A stretch of DNA of 46,361 nt from assembly GCA_900314725.1 (NCBI GenBank), contig OMWJ01000016.1, positions 1 through 46,361 of the forward strand. Direction: 5' to 3'. The notes beneath the pieces are model-generated. The model did not search any database. It saw only the letters and a program-made list of their open reading frames with translations, and was not told the origin of the DNA. Of this stretch, positions 15,073 through 23,824 are shown one piece after another (within the stretch, counting starts at the first letter, position 1; each line of letters begins with the position of its first letter). Origin of the DNA: an uncultured Bacteroidales bacterium. Lineage in GTDB: Bacteria > Bacteroidota > Bacteroidia > Bacteroidales > P3. Made by a program: the position numbers and the translations under genes.

Positions 15073-16016
15073 AACCAACCTTTTCTGCGGAAGTAAAAGT
15101 AAAAACCTAAACCAACAAAGAACATTCCTGCAATAATAATCATAAACGCCCAAGGGGAAGAAGCAAAAGGCAGATTTACATTCATTCCATAAATACCTGA
15201 AATAAGAGTCAGAGGCAACATAATTGTAGAAATAAATGTAAGTGTCTTCATTATTTCATTTGCTTTATTGCTCTGTAGAGAATCAAATGTCTTGCTTAGA
15301 CCTTCAATCAACTCTCCGTAATCTTCAACCAAGTCAAACATCTTTTGATATTGGTCTAAGATATTTCCCCAGTATTCTTCCATATCTTCTTCATAACCTT
15401 TGATTCCTCCTGATTCAAATTTATGGAATACTCTTAGTTGAGGTTTGAAAGAAGTGTTCATTGCAATAAGGTTTTTTCTTGTAACGCTAAGATGTTCAAG
15501 AACCTCTTTAGCTTTTTTAGAAAAAATATCGAAGTTTATGTTATCTACCTCTGTTCCTATTCTTAGCACAAGAGAATAGGTTTCAACCATTAGTCTGTCT
15601 AAAAGATTGTAGAGTAAAGCATCGGAAGAGGAAGTTATGTCCAATGTGTTGTCGTCCTCATCTTCTTCATCTTTCTTTTTTACAGGCTGAAGAGCGGACA
15701 AACGTTTCATTTCATTGAACATATTCTTCACTACCCAATGAGAAGAACCCATTGTTACGATATAATCTCTTCCCCAGAAGATTTTTACTTCTTTTAGACG
15801 GATAAAGCGATTTTGCTTATCAAAGTAAGGAAAATGAAGAATAAGGAAATAGTAGTCATCGTATTCATCTATTTTCGGTCTTTGATTAGAGGATTTGCAG
15901 TCTTCTATGTCCAAGGGGTGAAATCCAAAAGTATCCATCAACCAATCAAAATCTTCATCAGTTGGATTATAGACTTGATACCATTTTACTTCTTCAAAAT
16001 TTATTGTATCTATCAT
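15069..16016 (-). CDS. corA: CorA-family magnesium/cobalt transporter
   Basis: A 315-residue divalent-cation channel of the inner membrane. A long cytoplasmic domain (about 1-250) with coiled helices ends in two C-terminal membrane helices. The selectivity motif YGMN is at residues 276-279, and the protein ends in a basic FRRKGWF tail. Length and motif order are typical of CorA. The acidic insert KKDEEDEDD near residue 120 fits a cytoplasmic metal-sensing region. It is divergent from ppdK, with its own -7 element, and convergent with the RluA-type gene. Confidence 0.94.
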   Translation of the reverse strand: MIDTINFEEVKWYQVYNPTDEDFDWLMDTFGFHPLDIEDCKSSNQRPKIDEYDDYYFLILHFPYFDKQNRFIRLKEVKIFWGRDYIVTMGSSHWVVKNMFNEMKRLSALQPVKKKDEEDEDDNTLDITSSSDALLYNLLDRLMVETYSLVLRIGTEVDNINFDIFSKKAKEVLEHLSVTRKNLIAMNTSFKPQLRVFHKFESGGIKGYEEDMEEYWGNILDQYQKMFDLVEDYGELIEGLSKTFDSLQSNKANEIMKTLTFISTIMLPLTLISGIYGMNVNLPFASSPWAFMIIIAGMFFVGLGFYFYFRRKGWF

Positions 16017-16107
16017 TTCTTATCCCCCTTTCCTGTTTATTTTATAGAGCATTACTCTATATGTTACTATCCTGAAACTGCAAACTTTTGAGGTCGTTTT
16101 GCGGTTG

Positions 16108-16115
16108 CAAAAGTA
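16108..16115 (-). promoter_or_regulatory. -7 element TACTTTTG for corA
   Basis: TAnnTTTG element about 90 nt before the corA ATG, on the - strand. Confidence 0.6.
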
Positions 16116-16211
16116 GATATTTTTTTTAATATGACAAAAAAATTAATTCTACTATTTTCTTTTAAAGCAAACAAAAACTGCTCCCGCAGATGTTGGTTTT
16201 GAGGGAGGGAT

Positions 16212-16315
16212 ATAAGGTTTTGCTTTAAAAAGTCTTCGTTTTCGTTTATCAAGTCTTCGTTTCTGTTGAAAAAGTCTTGGTTTTGGGAAACGAAAACGAA
16301 GAGTTTTCGCCTTAT
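16212..16315. repeat. Dispersed intergenic repeat units, array A
   Basis: Three tandem units of about 20 nt with core AAGTCTTSGTTT, starting near 16227, 16247 and 16268. They are followed by AAACGAAAACGAAGA (16288-16302), which is the exact reverse complement of TCTTCGTTTTCGTTT in the first unit. ATAAGG/CCTTAT (16212-16217, 16310-16315) closes the structure, so the RNA of either strand could form a long hairpin. Confidence 0.65.
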
Positions 16316-16383
16316 ATTTAATTGATAATCAAGTGGTTTTAATACTCTATTTCTTTAATTAAAAAAATGTTTGAGAAATCTTC

Positions 16384-16445
16384 GCTTTGAAACTATGGTT
16401 TTAGGTATATGTATGAGTTCAAAGCAAAAACCTTACCTAAAACCA
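16384..16445. promoter_or_regulatory. Interlocked inverted repeats (pseudoknot-like)
   Basis: Two inverted repeats in ABA'B' order. A, GCTTTGAAACT (16384-16394), pairs with AGTTCAAAGC (16416-16425) with one bulge. B, TGGTTTTAGGTA (16396-16407), pairs perfectly with TACCTAAAACCA (16434-16445). The two stems are interlocked, so an RNA could form a pseudoknot or switch between two hairpins. It lies about 155 nt upstream of the ppdK -7 element, so it would not be in the ppdK mRNA made from that promoter. Function unknown. Confidence 0.5.
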
Positions 16446-16599
16446 CCGATTATTTTATGCAAAATTACGAAAAAAATCTGTAATAGCCAAATTTATTTGC
16501 ATTTATTTTAGGTTGTAGGAAAGAAAAAAGTGAAAATTATTTATTAGTATATTGATTATATTTTGTCAGTAGTTTTTTTCTTATTTTCAAAAAAAGTGT

Positions 16600-16607
16600 T
16601 ATTTTTG
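16600..16607 (+). promoter_or_regulatory. -7 element TATTTTTG for ppdK
   Basis: TAnnTTTG element 53 nt before the ppdK ATG. Confidence 0.65.
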
Positions 16608-16659
16608 CAGTTTCTTTTAAAGGAACAAACATTTTTAGTAATAAATACATTAATTTACT

Positions 16660-19374
16660 ATGACGAAAAAATACGTTTATACCTTTGGAAATATGCAAGC
16701 CGAAGGTGATGCAAAGATGAAGAATCTTCTTGGTGGAAAAGGAGCAAACTTGGCTCAAATGTGTCTTTTGAAATTACCTGTACCAGCTGGATTTACTATA
16801 ACAACAGAATGTTGTACTGATTATTATGACAATGGTTGCCAACTTCCAGAAGAACTTACTTTACAAGTAATGAATGGAGTAGAGCATATTGGCAATATCA
16901 TGGGAGCTAAGTATGGCAGTAGAACAAACCCTCTATTGGTTTCTTGCCGTTCAGGTGCAAGAATAAGTATGCCAGGAATGATGGATACAGTTCTTAACAT
17001 AGGTCTTTCATCTGCAACAATTCCGGGACTTATTAAGCAAACAAATAACGAACGTTTTGTTTATGATTCATACAGACGTTTGATTATGATGTATGCTGAC
17101 GTTGTTATGGAAAAGGCAGAAGGAAAAGCTCCTGCAGATGGTGTTGGTATCAGAAAAATACTTGACAACAAACTTGATGCTTACAAAGAAAGCAAGAAAT
17201 ATAAATCAGATACAGAGCTTACAAGTGAAGATTTAAAACTTTTGGCTGAGGATTTCAAAAAGATAATCAAGGAAAAACTTGGCGTAGAGTTTCCAGATGA
17301 TGCTCAAGAACAATTGATGGGCGGAGTAAGAGCCGTTTTCAAATCATGGATGGGAGATAAAGCAGTATCTTATCGTAGAATAGAAAAAATACCAGAAGAT
17401 TGGGGAACAGCAGTTAATGTTCAGGCAATGGTATTTGGTAATATGGGAGAAGATTCTGCAACAGGTGTTGCCTTTACAAGAGACCCGGCAACAGGAGATA
17501 ATAAATTCTATGGAGAATGGCTTATAAATGCTCAAGGAGAAGATGTTGTTGCAGGTATTCGTACTCCAAATCCTTTGAATAATGCTACAAAGAACAAACA
17601 TAATGAGCATATGCTTTCATTGGAAGAAAGTATGCCAGAGGTTTATCAAGAACTTGATAATGTAAGAAATATTCTTGAACGCTGGTATCACGATATGTTG
17701 GATATAGAATTTACTATCCAGCACAAGAAACTTTATATGCTTCAATGCCGTGTAGGAAAACGTACAGGAACTGCTTCTGTAAAGATGGCCATGGATATGT
17801 TGAAAGAAGGATTGATTACAGAACAGACAGCAATAATAAGAGTTAGTACAGATCAGCTTGATGAACTTCTTCATCCAATTCTTGACAGTAAAGATGAAGA
17901 AAAATTTGAAGTAATAGGAAATGGTCTTCCTGCAGGTCCTGGTGGTGCTTGTGGCAAAATAGCACTATCTTCTGAAGAGGCAATTCGTTTGAATAAAAAA
18001 GGTGAAAAAGCTATACTTGTCAGAGAAGAAACAAATCCTGAAGACGTTGAAGGTATGCGTGCAGCAGATGGTATCTTCACTGCAAGAGGAGGTATGACTT
18101 CTCACGCTGCTCTTGTTGCAAGAGGTTGGGGAAAATGTTGTATTGTAGGAAGTGAAGACCTTTCTATAGACTATGCTTCAAAAGAGGTAACAATAGGAAC
18201 CAAGAAATTTAAAGAAGGTGATGTTATTTCTCTTAATGGATCTAAGGGTTCGGTTTATGAAGGTGCTATAAAGATGGTTTCTCCTACAGAATCACCATTG
18301 TTTAAGGAATTTATGGCAATTGTTGACAAATACCCAACAATTGGTGTTGAAACCAATGCTGATAATCCTAAGGATACAAAACAGGCTCTTGATTTTGGAG
18401 CAAAAGGAATAGGTTTGTTCCGTATTGAACACATGTTCTATGGAGAAAATTCAGAGAAACCATTATCAATTATGCGTAAGATAATTCTTTCTGATACAAC
18501 TGAAGATAGAAAGAAATATTTGGCAGAACTTCTTCCATATATGAAAGAATCTGTTAAGCAGACATTGAAAATAATGACAGGAAAACCTGTTACTGTTCGT
18601 TTGATGGACCCTCCTCTACATGAATTTACTCCAAGTGATACTGCTCAGCAAAAAGCAATGGCTAAGGCTTTGGGTATTACAATGGAACAACTACATGAAC
18701 GTATTGAGGCTTTACAAGAAGTAAATCCTATGATGGGAGTTAGAGGTGTTCGTCTTGGTATTCTTTATCCTGAAATTTCAGAACTTCAATTCCGTGCTTT
18801 ATTTGAAGCTGAGGCAGAAGCAAGAAAAGAAGGATTTGATCCACATTTGGAAATAATGATACCTTTAACTATTAGTGTTGAAGAGTTAAAGCATCAGAGA
18901 AGACTTTGTGAAAAAGTTCATGTGTTGGTTGAGAACGAACAAAATGCTACAATTAACTTCAAGTTTGGGACAATGATAGAAATACCACGTGCTACTTTGG
19001 TTGCTGATCAAATAGCAAAGATAACTGATTTCTTCTCATTTGGAACAAACGACTTAACACAAATGACATTTGGTTTTAGTAGAGATGACGTTAATTCAAT
19101 TCTTTCTACTTACGCAACCAAGAAGATTTTGAAGTATGACCCATTCCAGACTATAGACTTTGACGGTGTAGGTCGCTTGGTTAAGATGGCTATTGAAAAT
19201 GGTAGAAAAACAAATCCTAAACTTCGTATAGGAGTTTGTGGAGAACATGGTGGAGATTCACAAAGTGTTAAATTCTTCTACCAAAGTGGAGTTAATTATG
19301 TTTCATGCTCTCCTTTCCGTGTTCCTTTAGCACGTTTGGCTGCAGCACAAGCATCAATAGAAAGAGCAGAATAA
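16660..19374 (+). CDS. ppdK: Pyruvate, phosphate dikinase
   Basis: A 904-residue cytoplasmic enzyme interconverting pyruvate, ATP and phosphate with PEP, AMP and pyrophosphate. The N-terminal ATP-grasp domain begins KYVYTFGNMQAEGD and includes LGGKGANLAQM. The central phosphohistidine domain has GGMTSHAALVARGWGKCC with the phosphorylated His482. The C-terminal PEP/pyruvate barrel carries GIGLFRIEHMF, FGTNDLTQMTFGFSRDD and GVCGEHGGDS with the catalytic Cys. Length is normal for bacterial PPDK. It is transcribed alone between its own promoter element and a terminator. In anaerobic Bacteroidales it usually runs glycolytically or balances the PEP/pyruvate node. Confidence 0.97.
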   Translation: MTKKYVYTFGNMQAEGDAKMKNLLGGKGANLAQMCLLKLPVPAGFTITTECCTDYYDNGCQLPEELTLQVMNGVEHIGNIMGAKYGSRTNPLLVSCRSGARISMPGMMDTVLNIGLSSATIPGLIKQTNNERFVYDSYRRLIMMYADVVMEKAEGKAPADGVGIRKILDNKLDAYKESKKYKSDTELTSEDLKLLAEDFKKIIKEKLGVEFPDDAQEQLMGGVRAVFKSWMGDKAVSYRRIEKIPEDWGTAVNVQAMVFGNMGEDSATGVAFTRDPATGDNKFYGEWLINAQGEDVVAGIRTPNPLNNATKNKHNEHMLSLEESMPEVYQELDNVRNILERWYHDMLDIEFTIQHKKLYMLQCRVGKRTGTASVKMAMDMLKEGLITEQTAIIRVSTDQLDELLHPILDSKDEEKFEVIGNGLPAGPGGACGKIALSSEEAIRLNKKGEKAILVREETNPEDVEGMRAADGIFTARGGMTSHAALVARGWGKCCIVGSEDLSIDYASKEVTIGTKKFKEGDVISLNGSKGSVYEGAIKMVSPTESPLFKEFMAIVDKYPTIGVETNADNPKDTKQALDFGAKGIGLFRIEHMFYGENSEKPLSIMRKIILSDTTEDRKKYLAELLPYMKESVKQTLKIMTGKPVTVRLMDPPLHEFTPSDTAQQKAMAKALGITMEQLHERIEALQEVNPMMGVRGVRLGILYPEISELQFRALFEAEAEARKEGFDPHLEIMIPLTISVEELKHQRRLCEKVHVLVENEQNATINFKFGTMIEIPRATLVADQIAKITDFFSFGTNDLTQMTFGFSRDDVNSILSTYATKKILKYDPFQTIDFDGVGRLVKMAIENGRKTNPKLRIGVCGEHGGDSQSVKFFYQSGVNYVSCSPFRVPLARLAAAQASIERAE

Positions 19375-19404
19375 TAAATAATCTTTCTGGAATTTTTCAT
19401 TTTT

Positions 19405-19434
19405 GAGGGCTGGACTTTTTATTGTCCAGTCCTC
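19405..19434 (+). terminator. ppdK terminator
   Basis: Stem GAGGGCTGGAC/GTCCAGTCCTC (11 bp with a G-U pair), 8-nt loop, then TTTTAT. Confidence 0.85.
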
Positions 19435-19508
19435 TTTTATAAAACTTATTATACATTATTATTAAAAGATAAAAACTTTAAAACTATAATTCTAAAACAA
19501 AGAAAAAT

Positions 19509-20588
19509 ATGCGATTTTTATTTCTTTTGTTACCATTAATAGCATTAGTATATGTTTTTATAAGAATATGGTATTTGCTGCCTTTTACTCCGTGTGTAAA
19601 AACTTGTCTTGTTCTCTTAGGTGTTGTAGTCTTCTTGGCTATGATTCTTAGTTTTGTAATAGGGTTTGATAATAAGCCAATTGTACTCTCAACTGTTGTT
19701 TATGAGATTACTACTTCGTGGTTGTTTATTCTTTTGTATCTGTTGATGATTTTTGTTGTTATGGACCTGTTAAGACTTGTTCATATACTTCCTAAAGAAC
19801 TTTTGTTCAATAGTCTTAAAGGGACTTTTATGGTAGTAGGTCTTATTATTGTTGTTTTTGTTTATGGCAATATCAATTATTATCATAAAGAACGAAAAGA
19901 AATAAGCATAAAGACAGATAAAAAACTTCAAAGACCATTGAAAATAGTAATGATAAGCGATTTGCATCTTGGTTTTCATAATCAAAGAAAAACTTTTGCT
20001 AAATGGGTTGATATGATAAACAAAGAAAAGGCGGATATGATACTTATAGCAGGTGATATTATAGATATAAGTACTTATCCTTTATTTGAGCAGAAAGTTT
20101 TTGAGGAATTTCATCGTTTGAATGCTCCTGTTTATGCTTGTTTTGGTAATCATGAGTATTTTTCTCATAAGGATAAGGCTTTGGATTTCTATCATAAGGC
20201 AGGTATTAATCTTCTTAAAGATAGCCTTGCACAATATAAGGATGTTGTTATAATAGGTAGAGATGACAGAAGCAATATCAAAAGAAAACCTACAAAAGAG
20301 CTTGTGTTGAATGCGGATAAAGAAAAGTATCTTATTCTTCTTGACCATCAACCTTATAATTTAGAAGAATCGCAACAGAATGAAATAGATTTTCAGTTTT
20401 CTGGACATACACATTATGGTCAGGTCTTTCCTATAAATCTTATTACTAAAGCAGTCTATGAGAAAGCATGGGGACAATATAAAAAAGGTAAAACAGATTA
20501 CTACATTTCTTCTGGTCTTGGTATTTGGGGAGGAAAGTTTAGAATAGGAACAAAAAGTGAGTATGTTGTAGTAAATATATCAAACTAA
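19509..20588 (+). CDS. Membrane-anchored metallophosphoesterase
   Basis: A 359-residue protein. The first ~125 residues form four membrane helices (starting FLFLLLPLIALVYVFIRIW), followed by a calcineurin-like phosphoesterase domain. Metal-site motifs appear in order: MISDLHLGFH, LIAGDIIDI, CFGNHEYF, LDHQPYN and FSGHTHYGQ. This is the YkuE/YaeI-like family, of which some members act on UDP-linked or lipid substrates; the substrate here is unknown. The short distance of the metal sites from the membrane suggests a membrane-associated substrate. It ends at a bidirectional terminator shared with the convergent hsp20. Confidence 0.9.
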   Translation: MRFLFLLLPLIALVYVFIRIWYLLPFTPCVKTCLVLLGVVVFLAMILSFVIGFDNKPIVLSTVVYEITTSWLFILLYLLMIFVVMDLLRLVHILPKELLFNSLKGTFMVVGLIIVVFVYGNINYYHKERKEISIKTDKKLQRPLKIVMISDLHLGFHNQRKTFAKWVDMINKEKADMILIAGDIIDISTYPLFEQKVFEEFHRLNAPVYACFGNHEYFSHKDKALDFYHKAGINLLKDSLAQYKDVVIIGRDDRSNIKRKPTKELVLNADKEKYLILLDHQPYNLEESQQNEIDFQFSGHTHYGQVFPINLITKAVYEKAWGQYKKGKTDYYISSGLGIWGGKFRIGTKSEYVVVNISN

Positions 20589-20594
20589 AGAAAA

Positions 20595-20626
20595 AGAGAG
20601 CAAAGTTTAAAAAAACTTTGCTCTCT
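20595..20626. terminator. Bidirectional terminator
   Basis: Perfect 12-bp stem AGAGAGCAAAGT/ACTTTGCTCTCT with A-rich and T-rich flanks on both sides, between the converging metallophosphoesterase and hsp20 genes. Confidence 0.85.
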
Positions 20627-20645
20627 TTGTTTGGATGCGAATTCT

Positions 20646-21074
20646 TTATTCTTCTATCATAATCTGTCTTGTAGGGTCACTAACTTTTACTTCTGATTTT
20701 GGAAGTGTAACTGTTAATACACCGTCAGTTACTTTTGCAGATATTTTATCTTTTTTTACATCATCAGGAAGGATAAGAGTCTGTTCATATTTAGAATATG
20801 AGAACTCTCTTCTTAGATAGCGACCTTTTTCTTTCTGTTCGTTTTCTTTTTTGCTTTCCATCTTTATGCTTAGATTTCCTTCATTATTTATATGAACTTG
20901 GAAATCATCTTTTCTCATGCCTGGAGCAGCAAGCTCAACTTTGTAATCTTTTTCTGTTTCTATAACATTGATTGCAGGAGCAGTTGCATTTATTCTTGGC
21001 ATAAAGTCTGTGTCAAAAAAGTCATTAAATACACTTGGCATCCAATCGTTTGTTCTTTTCATTAATGGTAACAT
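20646..21074 (-). CDS. Small heat shock protein, Hsp20 family
   Basis: A 142-residue chaperone that holds unfolding proteins. The alpha-crystallin domain spans about residues 35-130, with VELAAPGMRKDDFQVHI, the central YLRREFSYSKYEQTLILP, and GVLTVTLPK (the A-x-x-x-G-V-L signature); the C-terminal IxI-type motif appears as RQIMIEE. The start is MLPLMKR, supported by a strong AGGAGG 8 nt upstream, which is unusual in this AT-rich genome. No TAnnTTTG element is clear in the 287-nt divergent region to serC, so a different sigma factor or regulator may control it. Confidence 0.94.
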   Translation of the reverse strand: MLPLMKRTNDWMPSVFNDFFDTDFMPRINATAPAINVIETEKDYKVELAAPGMRKDDFQVHINNEGNLSIKMESKKENEQKEKGRYLRREFSYSKYEQTLILPDDVKKDKISAKVTDGVLTVTLPKSEVKVSDPTRQIMIEE

Positions 21075-21361
21075 AATTTTTTCCTCCTATTTTTTTAATT
21101 GTTAATTATTGTTTTGTTTGTTTTCAATTTTCAAAAAACAATACACTCAAATAGAATACCAAATCAACAAAACAAGTCAAAAAGTCATTTTTCTCTGACT
21201 ATTTGTCATTGTAAATCAAAATTAATTCTTTTTTTATTTGTGTAGTAAATAAAAAAGTTATACTTTTGCACCTATATTTCTTAGACGCAATAATAAAGCA
21301 GATAATTTTGCGTTAGAGGATTGAAAATTAATTAAGAAACTTTTAAAAAATAAAACAAGAA
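21075..21361. other. Divergent region hsp20/serC
   Basis: No gene. It holds the hsp20 ribosome site (AGGAGG at about 21083-21088, - strand), the serC promoter, and a serC leader of about 90 nt with a small hairpin ACGCAA/TTGCGT near 21285-21315. No CIRCE-type element was seen. Confidence 0.5.
21237..21268 (+). promoter_or_regulatory. serC promoter (TTTG / TACTTTTG)
   Basis: TTTG at 21237-21240 and TACTTTTG at 21261-21268 are separated by 20 nt, matching both elements of the Bacteroidota primary promoter. Confidence 0.75.
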
Positions 21362-22450
21362 ATGGCAAAAGTACATATCTTTAACGCAGGTCCTTGCGTT
21401 TTACCAAAGCAAGCCACAGAGGCTACAAGAAAAGCAATAGAAAACTTTGACAACACAGGCGTTGGAGTATTAGAAATTTCTCACCGTACTCCAGGTTGGG
21501 AAAGAATAATGAGTGAAACAGTTCAACTATGGAGAGATCTTCTTCATATTCCAGAGAATTATAAAATATTATTCCTTGGTGGCGGTGCTTCTACTCAATT
21601 CTTTACAGTTCCTGCTAACCTTTTAAATAAAAAAGCTGCTTATCTTCAAACAGGTGTTTGGGCAAAGAAAGCTGCTAAAGAAGCTAAAATATTTGGTGAA
21701 ACAGAAATAGTTGCTTCTTCTGAAGATAAGAACTATTCTTATATACCAAAGGGATACACAATTCCTAAAGATGCAGATTATTTCCACATCACTACAAACA
21801 ATACAATTTACGGTACAGAGATAAAAGAAGATATGGATTGTCCAATTAACTTGGTTGCAGATATGTCTTCTGATATTATGTCTCGTCCTGTTGATGTATC
21901 AAAATATGCTCTTATCTATGGTGGAGCTCAAAAGAATGTTGGTCCTGCAGGTGTTACTTTCGTAATAGTAAGAGAAGATGTTCTTGGGAAAATAACAGAC
22001 AGAAAGAATCTTCCTGTTCTTCCAACAATGGTTGATTACAGAACTCACATAGAAAAAGAATCTATGTTCAATACTCCTCCTGTAATCTCAATATTTGTTA
22101 TGCATGAAACACTTAAATGGTTAAAAGACAACGGTGGTGTTGAATGGATACAAAAACGTAATCAAGAAAAAGCTGATTTGCTTTATAATGAAATAGACAG
22201 AAACAAAATGTTCGTTGGAACTGTTGCTAAAGAAGACCGTTCTTTAATGAATGTTTGCTTCGTTATGGCTAAAGGTTACGAAGATAAAGAAAAAGAATTC
22301 ATGGAATTTGCAAAAGCTAACGGTATGATTGGTATTAAAGGACACCGTTCAGTAGGTGGATTCCGTGCTTCTTTATACAACGCTTGCGAATTAGAAGATG
22401 TTCAAGCATTGGTTGCTTGTATGCAAGAGTTTGAAAAGAAAAACGCATAA
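21362..22450 (+). CDS. serC: Phosphoserine aminotransferase
   Basis: A 362-residue PLP enzyme forming phosphoserine from 3-phosphohydroxypyruvate and glutamate in serine synthesis. It starts [15 protein letters not shown]. The PLP-binding Lys191 is in [23 protein letters not shown] and ISHRTPGWE are further family blocks, and the end [16 protein letters not shown] holds the phosphate-binding Arg residues. Length is standard. In many Bacteroidales serA follows serC, but here a terminator comes next. Confidence 0.97.
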   Translation: MAKVHIFNAGPCVLPKQATEATRKAIENFDNTGVGVLEISHRTPGWERIMSETVQLWRDLLHIPENYKILFLGGGASTQFFTVPANLLNKKAAYLQTGVWAKKAAKEAKIFGETEIVASSEDKNYSYIPKGYTIPKDADYFHITTNNTIYGTEIKEDMDCPINLVADMSSDIMSRPVDVSKYALIYGGAQKNVGPAGVTFVIVREDVLGKITDRKNLPVLPTMVDYRTHIEKESMFNTPPVISIFVMHETLKWLKDNGGVEWIQKRNQEKADLLYNEIDRNKMFVGTVAKEDRSLMNVCFVMAKGYEDKEKEFMEFAKANGMIGIKGHRSVGGFRASLYNACELEDVQALVACMQEFEKKNA

Positions 22451-22474
22451 AGAATTCAATCTTATTCTAAATAA

Positions 22475-22505
22475 AGAGCAAGGAAAAAACTCCTTGCTCT
22501 TTTTG
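22475..22505 (+). terminator. serC terminator
   Basis: Perfect 10-bp stem AGAGCAAGGA/TCCTTGCTCT with a 6-nt loop and a TTTTTG tail. It could also serve the convergent AraC-type gene. Confidence 0.85.
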
Positions 22506-22539
22506 TATTTATAAATAATGATTATTATTTCAATTCTTT

Positions 22540-23646
22540 TTATTTTGTCTTTTTCTGAAGGTACTTACTTGGAGTAGTTCCATATACCTTGGAAAAGCAT
22601 CGCAAAAACGTAGCATACGAATTAAAACCTGACAACGAAGCTATTTCCTCTAAAGAACGTTGTTTTTGTTGATTAGCTTGTTCATGCAAGAGTTTTTCCA
22701 CCCGTTTCAAACGGAATTGATTGATGTAATCATAAAACGAAACTTGTTTTTCGTTATTGATATAATTAGATAGGTATTGACGATTGGTTCCTAAGATATT
22801 AGCCAAAGTGGAAAGGTTTAAAGACTTGTTTAAGAAGTATTCGTTTTCTTCAATCAACGAATCAATATCTTGAGTTATGGCTTCTTTATAAAAAGCTTTC
22901 TTTTCCGCAGTATCGCTTTGACTTATTGAGTTATTTTCGGTGCTTGGCTCAAAAGTAAATATCTTTTGTCTGATTACACCTTTGGTAAATGAAACTACAG
23001 TCCAAATGCATATTACACTCCACAGCGAATCCGCAAAATAATTCACACTTCCGCCACCATCAAACCATGTCTTTTGAGAAATGCTTTCTATTTCCCATAG
23101 AATACAAATCAGAATTAAAATTCTTAAGATTTTTGCCGTCCATTGCAAATCAAAGTATTCTAAATTAGAGACGTTGTTTTTTAGTATTCTTTCATGTTTT
23201 TTTATGGCGGACTCAAACACAATATACAAAATTACGCCAAGAGTGATAGTGAATATAAGGTCTATACTGTAATACATATCATTACCTGTTAAAGCAAACA
23301 GAGTTCCAAAAACTATAAAGGGAAGAAGGATAAGTCCAAGTTGCCATTCTTTGTAGCGGTTGGGATAGATTAAATCTACAATAAAAACAAACCAACAGCC
23401 AGCAACACAGAAATCGAATGAAATGAGTAAGGTATTCAGGTAGTTTATTACGCTGAGATGATTAAAAGCTATGATTATGAAGTTATTCAAAAAGGATAGA
23501 GCATGAAAGAGTAGGGTAGCAATGAATATTTTTTGAAATCTGAACAACGAAGAGTGCTTTAGAACCCAAAAAGCACATAATAACAAGATACCAAAGGCTA
23601 TTCCTGAGGTAAAACACAATAGCAATATGTAAAAATCATTAGTCAT
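22540..23646 (-). CDS. Membrane-embedded AraC-type regulator
   Basis: A 368-residue protein with about seven hydrophobic helices in residues 5-225 and a cytoplasmic AraC-type DNA-binding domain at about 275-362. The second helix-turn-helix is clear: SLEEIASLSGFNSYATFLRC followed by FSKVYGTTPSKYL. The domain order is that of Bacteroidota regulators that sense a signal in or across the membrane and bind DNA directly. It is divergent from a lipoprotein gene with only 178 nt between starts, so that gene is a plausible target. The inducing signal is unknown. Confidence 0.88.
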   Translation of the reverse strand: MTNDFYILLLCFTSGIAFGILLLCAFWVLKHSSLFRFQKIFIATLLFHALSFLNNFIIIAFNHLSVINYLNTLLISFDFCVAGCWFVFIVDLIYPNRYKEWQLGLILLPFIVFGTLFALTGNDMYYSIDLIFTITLGVILYIVFESAIKKHERILKNNVSNLEYFDLQWTAKILRILILICILWEIESISQKTWFDGGGSVNYFADSLWSVICIWTVVSFTKGVIRQKIFTFEPSTENNSISQSDTAEKKAFYKEAITQDIDSLIEENEYFLNKSLNLSTLANILGTNRQYLSNYINNEKQVSFYDYINQFRLKRVEKLLHEQANQQKQRSLEEIASLSGFNSYATFLRCFSKVYGTTPSKYLQKKTK

Positions 23647-23654
23647 AACGTTTG

Positions 23655-23662
23655 CAAAAATA
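23655..23662 (-). promoter_or_regulatory. -7 element TATTTTTG for AraC-type gene
   Basis: TAnnTTTG element only 9 nt before the ATG at 23646, so the mRNA leader would be very short or absent. Confidence 0.5.
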
Positions 23663-23780
23663 CAAAATATTATGCTTTTAACAGGTTTAAATATCAGACA
23701 TTTGTTTTTTCTTGAACAAGATTTTTACGTATTGACGATTGAATTTTATTAATTGCAAAACAAAAAAATGATTTTTCGCC

Positions 23781-23788
23781 TATCTTTG
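23781..23788 (+). promoter_or_regulatory. -7 element TATCTTTG for lipoprotein gene
   Basis: TAnnTTTG element 37 nt before the ATG at 23825, which supports that start over the upstream one. Confidence 0.65.
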
Positions 23789-23824
23789 CAACAAAATCAA
23801 TTACTAACTAAAAATTTTAAAAAA

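Larger units (their letters stand above)
16017..16659. other. 643-bp divergent intergenic region corA/ppdK
   Basis: No credible gene. It contains the corA promoter element (16108-16115), tandem repeat units with an inner 15-bp inverted repeat (16212-16315), interlocked inverted repeats (16384-16445) and the ppdK promoter element (16600-16607). It is one of the two longest gene-free stretches in the window. Confidence 0.7.

Noticed and set aside
23753-23824. Upstream start for the lipoprotein gene
   Set aside because: It precedes the -7 element and would bury the signal peptide and lipobox 24 residues inside the protein.
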